Of a stretch of 64,000 nucleotides of DNA, positions 55,110 through 64,000 are shown piece by piece. The DNA comes from Gonocerus acuteangulatus (lineage: Eukaryota; Arthropoda; Insecta; Hemiptera; Coreidae). The position numbers and the translations under genes are program-made. The notes under the pieces were generated by a model. It was given only the letters and a program-made list of their open reading frames with translations, searched no databases and had not been told where the DNA came from. Location of the stretch: positions 86,685,536 to 86,749,535 of the forward strand of contig OX328126.1 in NCBI GenBank assembly GCA_946811695.1, in the 5' to 3' direction. The stretch's first letter is position 1, and each line of letters opens with the position of its first letter.

Positions 55110-57700
55110 ACCGCCCACTCACATCTAATATGAGTGGTTATTTGGGCACCCTAAGCCGGCAAGACTGTAGCGTTATGCTGGATTAGCATACATAAGCCCC
55201 GTGTTTCCACTGCTTATCATCAACCTGGTGTCGTCAGTTTCTTCTGCAACGAGGCCAGTTGTAAGAACGTGTATAATTTTACATGCATTATTTTCTTTTG
55301 TCTATTCATATTTTATGTAAGACTTTTTCCGTTTTCAATTTTACATTTCAATTTTACATTTATTCCTCTTAGTAAGTTTTGAGAATGAATGTTTACCTGT
55401 AGTTTTGGGTGATTTGTAAGTAATTTCCTTGCACGAAACACTTTTTGTAGGAATTTTATACTCAAAGCCAAAATACTTCTGAAAATGGCAGGAAGCTTTG
55501 TCTAGATAAATTTCCTGTTTTTAACTTGGAGTCTTATTCCAGATCAGGGAGGAATTCAAGAATTTTCTCGAGTAGAGGAGAAAAATAAGAATGAAAAAGG
55601 AAGGTCATTAAAAATGTTGCATTGAGAGCGACAAAGAGAGGAAATTCCTACAATTTCTCCTAACTGGAGGCGAAACAAAGCGATTAAATGTGTCACAAAC
55701 AAAGGATCTTCCCTTCCTAGTCCTGCCTTCTTTCTGGCCGCGGTCTCTGCCAAAGGGCGGACCTCCCACACTCCACTTCCTTAATCAAATATCAAAAAAA
55801 GGCTTAATGGATTGGAATGTTCTAAACCGTTAAGTCAGATCTTGGACTAATTCTTCCTCTGGTACACTATTATGATTATCTGCTATTCCAACAGTAGGCT
55901 GTTCCTATAGAATTCAAAAGGAATATTATAAAGAATAGTTGTTTAGAATTCCTAAAGAATATTATAAGAAATAGCTGGAATGCTTGCTGTCACCATGATT
56001 CTCTAGGATTCTTAGGATTAAGGAGAAAGCTTATGACAAATAGCTCTTGATACGCTTCGAAAATAACCTCATGAAGGCATTTCTGACAATTGTAAAATAT
56101 GATTGGTCATCCAATAAATTGGCTTGTTTTTCAATATACTTATCATTTTTTATACTAGAAGATGCTTTATTAAAACATTCCAGCGAAATATTTTGCGTAC
56201 AGCAGTGTTAGTAGAACACGAATTATCAAAATCTGCCACGATTTGTCAATTACAATGAAATGACCCACGTATACGATGGTTATAGTCATTTTGACCATAA
56301 GGAGTTATTTTTAACCTACAGTGCCGATGACGTTTTTGTCGCTCATGATTCGTAGATTCGTAAATACACAATATAAAATATTTTCAATATCGCGGGGGAC
56401 AATATGGGGGTTATTTTCTCGGATCTCGCACTGGAGAATCATCTGTCCAAGGGATTGCAATTATTTTTCTGATACCCTGTATATAAATATAAATAAACGA
56501 ACAACTATAACAAATAAAATATATAAATAGTATATACGTGTAAATAATGTAACAGAAGTAATATTATACAATAATTAACAATCGATCGAACCGCTGACAA
56601 ATTTACCTGATTGTAGTTTATTGGTAGTTCAGGGTTTTTTATTTTGTTTTTTCCTTTATTATACTTGTTTGTTTTTTTATTACATTTTATTGAATAGGTT
56701 AGTTTCTATAAAGGTATTTAGGGTTTTATTCAAAATTGTTGGATTTTTTCCTAGACAATCATTTAGCCATCTTGGAAGACCATTAAGGTTGAATTGGGTT
56801 CGGTAAGCTTGATAGTCTTCGATGATATCGTCGATACAAATGCAAATATCGAATGTGAAAAAACCCATTTTTCATTTTCAATTTTTCTGATTGCTGTTGG
56901 ACCGATGTACGTTGTGGCAAACTCTCGAAAATTAATGAAAAATAATTATCAATTACCAAAAATCAAACTAACCAATGTACATTAAGTATAATTAAAATAT
57001 ATCATATGATAAAATATATATAAAGTCATCTATAAAGTACCAACCACTTTTCACATTCGATACTTTCCATTTGTATAGACGATATGTTGGACTATGAGTT
57101 GGATATCGCAGCTGTGGTTCTTTGTTTATTAGGAAGGAATGGGTCAATTTTTTATGTCTCATTCTTAATCTGACAAGGACCAATTCTTCCCTTCTGTTGG
57201 CCGTTTTTAGCGGCCCCATTTTCTCGTGGTATCCTTGATGGTCCTTAGCATATTACTGTATGGTTCTGCATTCCTTATATCTTCCCAACTAACCCATCCA
57301 GGATTCTTGTATCGATAGAGAGATGCTAAATATTATCTAGCTTTGACTATGAGTGAGCCAACCTTCAGAAGCAACTTCAGTCAGCTATCTACTCACAAAG
57401 CCAATCCTAGGATTTAGGATGATTGCACTATTTATGGAAAACCTCCAGGAGTCGTTAGCCTGAGCAGTATAATAATAGGAGGGGGGGGATAGGGGCCATG
57501 TTGGAAGATTTAGCCCCCCACAAGAGGTCGTTAGGCCACAAACCACAAGCCGCATCCTATCGCCACAATCCTACATCACCCCTGGACTACAGATAATGCC
57601 TGGCCGCATTGCTCGATAGCCTCAACACCGGTCGTCGGCTTTTACAGTACCAGAGGCGAGGGGTAGATCTATATGGACACGCCTATATGCACAGAATACA
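55110..57700. other. Unassigned sequence
   Basis: I see no exon, transposase or RNA gene. GAATATTATAAAGAATAGTTG and GAATATTATAAGAAATAGCTG form a short local duplication near 55920-55980. A G-run lies at about 57480. Confidence 0.4.
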
Positions 57701-57761
57701 TATATATATATATATATCTGTTCGCACTCTAGGTGGTGCCCATTCACGGTGAGGAAGAGGG

Positions 57762-57978
57762 CTGTACAGACCAAATCTTGAGGTATTCCTCATCGTGTAT
57801 GAGACAGTCTTGAGGCCAGAGTAGAACTGTACAGTCCATCGAAGAAGAATGATAAAACCAATGGATTAACTGTACAGTCCAATGAGGCCGGGACTGTGCA
57901 GGCCAGGCCTGATGTGTGTGGATAAGAGGATATTTGCTTCACATACAGTGGGTCTACTATAACTGGACTGTACAGTCC
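57762..57978. promoter_or_regulatory. Cluster of CTGTACAG-type palindromes
   Basis: GGACTGTACAGTCC (perfect 14-bp palindrome, 57965-57978), ACTGTACAGTCC (57826-57837 and 57869-57880), CTGTACAGACC (57762-57772) and a decayed GGACTGTGCAGGCC (57891-57904) lie within about 220 bp. TAGATCCGTTCAGTCC follows at 58014-58029. Spacing is irregular and the intervening sequence is not repeated. It may be a cluster of dimeric factor sites or a decayed repeat; no gene is next to it. Confidence 0.35.
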
Positions 57979-58348
57979 CTGCCTTGAGGTTTATTAACTT
58001 ATCGTTCGTGTGCTAGATCCGTTCAGTCCAAACCTTAGATTTGAACTGAATCTCAGGTGTATGGCCACCTTAAACGATAATGCAAGGTAAGATTTTGTTA
58101 ACCTACAATATCCATATACCAGAAAATGGTTTATTTGGAGAAATAAGCGTGAGAAATATCGTAATGCTGACGTTTGTGCGTTACTAGGCTTCCAGATACA
58201 CGTTCGATAAGTAATTGGAGTTGGAAAATGTAATGAATGATTTTTCAAGTCATATCTGTAACTGTTGTCGAGATTTAAACTTAATATATTAGTCTAGGAA
58301 TTTTCGGATATATACTTATATATCTCCCTCTTTCTTTATGCGTATGTA

Positions 58349-58351
<3 letters not shown>

Positions 58352-58419
<68 letters not shown>
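58352..58419. repeat. (TA)n microsatellite
   Basis: A (TA)n run of about 66 bp. Flanking DNA between 58000 and 59370 shows no recognised gene or repeat end. Confidence 0.9.
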
Positions 58420-58421
<2 letters not shown>

Positions 58422-59370
58422 CTATCCTACTATACTAAAATCCAACTGACTGACAGATGAGAGAATGCAAATTTAATCAGCATCTACTCGTATTAAGACA
58501 TTTGAAAATATCAAAGTAACGTTTTTAGTTTAAATTCCCTCAACTTGTCACTGTTTAAAATTGGTAAACATATTTGAAAAATTGTATAAAGTGAGTGAAT
58601 TATTGTAATGCTGTATTTTTGTATAATTAGATGTATAATGAACTGCATAACTGATGTATATGTATAATTCTAGTTGTAAATTTTGATAAATACATGTAAA
58701 AAATGTATTTACATGTATTTATGTGATACATTTTTTGAGCGAATCGCTGTAGTTGCGGATGCTTATAAATAAATATAAATAAAAAATTATGTATCCCAAG
58801 ACCGGTTAGGAAATCCTAGTAAATGTAAAGCAACTATTCAAAATCTTATTAAATTTTATACAAATTCGGTTCGTATGGGATTCGTGATTGGGCTATTGCA
58901 TTCGGTAAAATCGTTCCTAAAGTGGAGTAATTTCTGCTTAGGATACTATCAGTTTCCTGTGTGGTGTCATAAATCTTGTTTTGATTTGAGGCTTCGTTTT
59001 ATATTATTACAAGTGTTTGCATTTTATACTAAAGATTAAAACTGTTACCCGGTTTTATTCTTAGCTTTCCTAATGACACTAGGGCTAAAAATGGAAAAGG
59101 GGCTGAGATGATGCGGTTACTGATTTACGTTTTTATTGAGCTGCAATGTGTTATCAGTTGTTAGTCTAATATGTCTGTACCCTGGAGGGTTAGTTGGAAA
59201 AAATGGATGTCCATTTTTTTTTTTAATTGACTTAACAACATGTTCTTAATGTGGAATTTTTTGATCCATATACTGGATAAGGGGACTATATCGTGTTCTC
59301 GTATAGAACGATGATAAGACAGTGAAAAATGAAATCACGTACGTTTTCATTAGAGGTAGAAGACACCATA
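58420..59370. other. Unassigned sequence
   Basis: Near 59080-59135 there is a weak echo of a Helentron-like 5' end (GGGGCTGAGATGATGCGGTTAC in reverse sense). No gene is seen. Confidence 0.35.
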
Positions 59371-60279
59371 ATCCGAGAGCTGGCAACGAACGCAGTTTTC
59401 ATGAAGTGTTTTATGCACCTTGAAATTTTGCTATTATATACCTCATAGGTAGATAAGAAGGTATTTATGTGTATGGACATACCTTGGAACACCAGGTACT
59501 GCGCGTAGGGGAAGTGTGCAAAACAATATTTCCGAAAAATAGAGTTTTAATCAGAAGCCGACTATCTTTAATGTAAAATTAAGACAATTTTACAATGATT
59601 AATAAATATGGCAGGCACTTTTAAGGGGTATAACACGTAAAAAAAAAAAAACTTAATTGTTTTTATTCTCATATTAAACGAGAGTTTTATTCGAGCTGCC
59701 ATTTAAACCGGAACAGCTCTACAAGATCATATGAGCAAGAACCAATGAGAGCGTAGAGAATAACCACAACTACGCGGTGCTGTCATTCACTCTTACGGTT
59801 ACGCGCAGTGTATTGCAGACTATCATATTCAACATTTATGTTTATGTTTCCTGATAATTATATCCCACAAAAGTGTCTGCCCTTTTGGAATTATTTTCAA
59901 ATATGTTTACTGAAGACGCTGTTTAAATCGCAGCGTGAATAAAGCACTTCATTTAATATTAAAAATAAATACTAGGTACTTAGTTTTTTTATTATTATTA
60001 TAATTTTAATCCCCTTAAAAGTGCCTGCCTTATTTATTATTAATTTGAAAATTGCCTTAATTTGCCATTTTGTTTCATTAATAATAGTTAGCTTCTGAAT
60101 AAAACTCTACTTTTAGGCAATATTGTTTTGCACCTTTCCCCTATGCGCAGTACCTGGTGTTCCAGGGTTTGTCCAGGAAACACATATTTACCTTCTTATC
60201 TACCTAAGAGGTACATTATAGCAAAATTTCATGGTGCATAAAACACTTCATGAAAAGTGCGTTGCTGGCTCTCGGTCTA
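59371..60279. mobile_element. Fold-back element with ~270-bp arms
   Basis: The left arm (about 59371-59635: CCGAGAGCTGGCAACG, CATGAAGTGTTTTATGCACC, ACACCAGGTACTGCGC, GGCAGGCACTTTTAAGGGG) is inverted in the right arm (about 60010-60277: CCCTTAAAAGTGCCTGCC, GCGCAGTACCTGGTGT, GGTGCATAAAACACTTCATG, TGGCTCTCGG). A central segment of about 370 bp shows no coding. Its right edge is the insertion site of a 5S-type SINE tail. Confidence 0.78.
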
Positions 60280-60280
60280 T

Positions 60281-60376
60281 AAGGTTAACCTTATGGGAGC
60301 CCGACGTCAATAGCCCAATTGTCAATAGCTCGACGCCGTTAAGCAAGCCAAAAAAAAAAAAAAAAAAAAAAAAAAA
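60281..60376 (+). mobile_element. 5S-type SINE tail, 5'-truncated
   Basis: AAGGTTAACCTTATGGGAGC, GACGTCAATAGCCC and an A-run (to 60376) match the tail of the SINE at 12374-12577. The 5S head is missing. An imperfect direct repeat AAAAGTGC[G/A]TTGCT...GGTCTA flanks it (60253-60279 and 60381-60411), consistent with an aged target duplication. Confidence 0.65.
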
Positions 60377-60703
60377 TCGAAAAAGTGCATTGCTAGCTAG
60401 CTCTAGGTCTACCACGTGTAGGACTTGCCTTTGTTTGACTATGATCAACATTTCCAATTACCTATCGATGCAATAAAAACGTGAACTATTTTCATTAAAC
60501 TCTTAAGTATAAGTAACGAAGAAACAAGTATGAATAGTTCCAAGTTATGGACGTTTGGCTCTCCTGAACAATTACAAATATGTGAGATTGACAACTCTGC
60601 AACAACAAAAAAAAAGATACTATCACTTGTCAAGTGAGTTTAGTCCCAATGTTCTTGAATTCAATAAATAATAACGAAAATATTTCAAGTCACATGGTGG
60701 GTA

Positions 60704-61157
60704 ATTGAATCGATCCATGCAAAAACGGCTTCAGTCCATTTTTTCCCAATATGCGTTTGGATAATATTTTCATATGAGTGATGGATTCGCTATGATTATT
60801 TTTCTACGGGTACTATGTATTAGACTGAAGTCATTTTAAAATAGAAATGTGTATTCATCATGATGATTATATAGTTAGCCGTCGAGGTGATAAGTAAAGA
60901 TGGAATGGGTAGCCTTTTGTCATTTTAGCTGACGAAGGCTACAAATGAGTTGCCGAAACGTCCGAAATATAGATTTTTTTAAACAAAATCATATTGAGGT
61001 TAATTTAGCCGAATCCCAACCATTCCATCTTTACTAGAAATGTGTAGTTAAGTTCAGAGAAAACAAATCCATCACTCATATGAACGAAAATATTATCCGA
61101 AATCATATTGGGAAAAAATGGACTGAAGCCCTTTTTTGCATGGATCGATTCAATTAT
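60704..61157. repeat. Inverted repeat with Penelope-tail-like centre
   Basis: Arms of about 90 bp (ATTGAATCGATCCATGCAAA, CAGTCCATTTTTTCCCAATA on the left; their inverses near 61120-61157 on the right) flank a centre (60868-61035). The centre carries TTAGCCGTCGAGGTGATAAG, a hammerhead-like core at 60929-60958, and AGCCGAATCCCAACCATTCC. No protein is encoded. Confidence 0.7.
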
Positions 61158-61647
61158 GAAAAGATAAATAAATATTTTTTTCACAGCCGATCTTTTGATA
61201 TTTCAATCATTAGAAGTTGATTACAATGATACATTATTACAAACTAAACAGGGAATTGATTGTAATATTCATTGCGAATATAGTCTGTTTACTTTGATTG
61301 CTGTTTTTCCGAGTCACTGTGTTTATTTCAATCATCCTGTATTCCCGTTTATTCTGATGGATGTGTTTACATAATATACATAAATACTTAGTTTGGTCCT
61401 GTATTTCTGTTGACACATTCAACAAGTGTTAGTGTTACATTCGATTCAATACCCAAACTCTCTATTTAATTCAGAGTCATTTGGCAATTATCATGCCGAT
61501 CCGAAATTAATCTCAGCGCAATCGTGCTTAGATAAAGAAACCCAAACTTTCCTCTGGACAGTATTTTAATATGATGCTCATGATTTCAGTTCTTTATCAA
61601 TTAATTGTGTTCTATGTGGATATAAATATGGGAAAAGGGATTAAGTA

Positions 61648-62192
61648 TCAGGCTGTATCGTATGAAATGTCAGTTTTAGACTTGCCGATTTCCTTCAAAT
61701 GTCTTGAAACTGTCGTGGCTCCTATCCGGAGTTCTTTGGCATATTCCCTAGTGCTTTTTGAGGGACAAGCTTCAACCCTTTGTTTCAGGTGGTCATAGTC
61801 AAGCTTGGTTTTCGCCTTCCTCGCTCCTCGTTATTCAAGGTCAAAATTTCCACTTCGAAACCTGAAAAACCACCGGTAAACATTTAGTTCTTTCACCGTT
61901 CCCTCCCCGAACGCCGTGTTAATATTCATACACGCCTCAGCAGCGCTATGACCGACCTTAAATTCATAACAAAAAATAATACGGATTTCCATTGAAGACA
62001 TAATTTAAGTTTTATTTTTTTCTCATAGGATCGTTCTCACAACACAGTACGCAAGTTACTGATTAAATAATAGGAATAAAAGAGCTTTAATTCTGTATGA
62101 ATAACAATGATGTTTGTAAATAATGAAATAAAAAAGGGAAAGGATTAAATCGCAAAGTAAACAAAAGTGACATTTCATACGGTACAGCCTGA
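61648..62192 (-). mobile_element. Mariner mini-element
   Basis: The ends TCAGGCTGTATCGTATGAAA and TTTCATACGGTACAGCCTGA are matching TIRs of about 25 bp with one or two mismatches, flanked by TA on both sides (61646-61647, 62193-62194). The minus strand encodes MSSMEIRIIFCYEFKVGHSA, a HTH reading VYRWFFRFRSGNFDLE, a stop, then REYAKELRIGATTVSRHLKE. That is the paired DNA-binding domain of a mariner transposase. The catalytic domain is missing, so the element is 545 bp and non-autonomous. Confidence 0.85.
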
Positions 62193-62199
62193 TACTTTT

Positions 62200-62636
62200 T
62201 GTTTTGATCTTGAACGAAAAAGAGGTTAGAGAGAACTGTCTATTATATGTTAATCTATTTTAAACTATCATTGGCAGAAAAAAATGTTATGAACAAAAAT
62301 TGTATGGTATCTTACATACAAAACAAATATGTAAACAAATTGTTCAATTAATAATTTATTTATAACAAAAACTCAGCAATCTATTCCTATTCTGTTCTTT
62401 CATAAAAAAAAATTTTATATCGAGTAAAAAATGTTTTGCTTCGTATCTAAAATGTCATAGATTTTATCTATCTACGATAGTTAGAATATTTGAGGTGTGC
62501 TTTGGAAGGGTGGTTTCAAACCTTAAACGGGCGATTGGGCCGATATAAAGAAATATTTAGCGATTATTCTTAAGTGTTTAATAAATATACAAAGTTTCAT
62601 TAAAATCGGCTCCGGACACTTCATGTTCCCTTGTTA
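62200..62636. other. Unassigned sequence
   Basis: AT-rich, no recognised feature. TTCATTAAAATCGGCTCCGG near 62598 resembles the CAAATTTCATCAAAATCGG phrase in the Helentron-like family but is isolated. Confidence 0.4.
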
Positions 62637-62968
62637 GATGGAGTATAGCGCGTCCAAGCGTGATGTTGGCGGCATTGTGACTTCGTCGTGGTGTTCTTTT
62701 TGTCTGTAATTCTGTTTAATCAGTCTGTTCTGTCAGAGCGATGCTGGGCGTCTATTGTTTTGTGCAGTGACTGATCTAAGTGTGGTTCTAATGTTCGTGT
62801 TGGATGGAGTATAGCGCGTCCAAGCGTGATGTTGGCGGCATTGTGACTTCGTCGTGGTGTTCTTTTTGTCTGTAATTCTGTTTAATCAGTCTTTTCTGTC
62901 AGAGCGATGCTGGGCGTCTAGTGTTTAGTGCAGTGACTGATCCAAGTGTGGTCCTAATGTTTTTGTTA
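62637..62968. repeat. Tandem duplication, 166 bp x 2
   Basis: GATGGAGTATAGCGCGTCCA begins at 62637 and again at 62803. The units continue with GTGATGTTGGCGGCATTGTG and GAGCGATGCTGGGCGTCTA and differ at only a few positions. No open frame spans both units. Confidence 0.88.
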
Positions 62969-63504
62969 TTGAGAGCGTTACTTACTGTTTGTGCTGTGCA
63001 TAGGGGGAAGAAAAACGTCTAAAGAACGCTTCTGGCAAATGTGATCCATAGCCACTTGAAGATTTCAACATGAGATCCGATTTTCACGGACTAGTAAATA
63101 AACTTCGATTGCTGGCAGAGAACTGTTTCTGAAACCGAATCCTTCTCTCCGGCAAAAAGCTTTCTGTGGGCTTTCGGTTCTTCTCATAACACCCCTCGCT
63201 TGTTTTAATGGCTCCATTATGAATTCACCAGATTCATACCGAGAATCCAGACAATCTCCCACACTTGGCTGTTTGCCCATCAAGGGCTTAACGAAACCAA
63301 CAATAGCTGCTCCATTCCCTTGGAACTCCATCCAGTAGTTGGAGTTCTCGAGTCACCACTAATCCTTCACAGAACTCTACAATCTCTCTCGCTGAGGATT
63401 CAGAGGATGGAACGGCTAAATGTTTACATAACCCAGTGTATCCTTCGAATCGTTTCATCCTAGGAAATAGAAGGATCAAGGATTTATTCTTCATTAACAA
63501 TTAC

Positions 63505-63650
63505 ATGAAGATGGAGATAGTTAGCCGTTGCAGAGATAAGAAGACAAGGTATAGTTGGGATTCGGCTGGGAGAAAAACGTCAGACTTTCAGGGATAAATC
63601 TGTATTTGGACGTTTCGGCTGCACATTGGCAGCCTTCTTCAGCTAAAAAA
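63505..63650 (-). mobile_element. Penelope-tail-like fragment
   Basis: GATAGTTAGCCGTTGCAGAGATAAG and GGACGTTTCGGCTGCACATT match the segments at 53465-53580 and 60868-60960. On the minus strand it contains CTGAAGA, hairpin GGCTGC-CAATGT-GCAGCC, then GAAACG. No coding part is attached. Confidence 0.55.
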
Positions 63651-63856
63651 TATATACAACTTATAAGTAAAAAAATAAATATACAACTTGTAAGTAAAAA
63701 AACAGGCAGAAATGAGCGTAGTATATACATCAAGACAATAAATTTTAACCAATCTTATTTTTAAACAATGAAAATACGGTAGTTGGAAAGTAAACAGCAT
63801 GTAGAAAGTAGTAAGTACAAAAAAACGAACATTTTTCATATAGTGAGAAAAAAACA

Positions 63857-64000
63857 ATCTATTTTATAAGTGAATACAATTTATAATAATTAATATATAG
63901 ATACGTGCCACTAGAATAGATACGTACCCCTAGGCATTCTCTAGTGGTACGTATCTATATATTAATTATTATAAATTGTATTCACTTATAGAATAGATTG
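63857..64000. repeat. Long inverted repeat at window edge
   Basis: TCTATTTTATAAGTGAATAC and AATATATAGATACGTGCCAC on the left are mirrored by GTGGTACGTATCTATATATT and GTATTCACTTATAGAATAGA on the right. Arms are about 63 bp around a short centre (CGTACCCCTAGGCATT). It may extend past the window. Confidence 0.8.

Overview
The window is eukaryotic, AT-rich, repeat-dense DNA, most likely from an arthropod and probably an insect. It has no compact or operon-like coding. The only host gene segment I can support is one exon (31268-31420, + strand) encoding about 51 residues of the cholinesterase-like domain of a neuroligin, with splice sites at both ends. The rest reads as intron or intergenic DNA filled with mobile elements, most of them broken.

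The dominant component is a family of non-autonomous, Helitron/Helentron-like elements. One end starts with a short A-run and AGTCCGACTCGCAGGA. The other ends in a GC-rich hairpin followed by CTAAAA. A subterminal inverted repeat links the two ends, and a (TA)n block lies inside. Copies lie at 3735-5161, 5403-7160, 17775-20183, 20840-23903, 24307-26594 and 41838-49648. A sister family with a different subterminal repeat lies at 1715-2813 and 27161-28276. These copies account for many of the (TA)n microsatellites. A decayed PIF1-type helicase fragment (53081-53400) may be a relic of an autonomous Helitron.

Region by region. 1-3.4 kb: LINE relic holding a TIR element, which holds a Helentron-like copy. 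3.7-7.4 kb: adjacent Helentron-like copies. 7.7-10.6 kb: 5S-derived SINE, LINE 3' ends, AT minisatellite. 11-13.7 kb: hAT-type MITE, 5S-derived SINE, mariner relic and a 43-bp palindromic satellite. 14.4-17.0 kb: LINE relics holding a TIR element and a tRNA-derived SINE with a clean target duplication. 17.7-28.3 kb: Helentron-like copies, one carrying a pogo/Tigger element. 30-31 kb: Penelope-like GIY-YIG fragment. 31.3 kb: neuroligin exon. 31.6-33.5 kb: LINE with a 17-bp target duplication. 33.7-34.2 kb: Tc1 fragment. 34.4-38.5 kb: a Penelope-like inverted pair across a 200-N gap that looks like unmerged contig overlap. 39.8-40.9 kb: Tigger-like element. 41.8-49.6 kb: the largest Helentron-like copy, with 98-bp tandem arrays. 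49.8-51.2 kb: hAT relic in which part of the dimerisation domain became an 83-bp satellite. 52-64 kb: piggyBac-like and helicase fragments, fold-back elements, a mariner mini-element and hammerhead-like motifs.

The genes do not form a pathway. The window records nested transposition and local satellite formation around one neuroligin exon. All family assignments come from reading motifs by eye; no database search was run.
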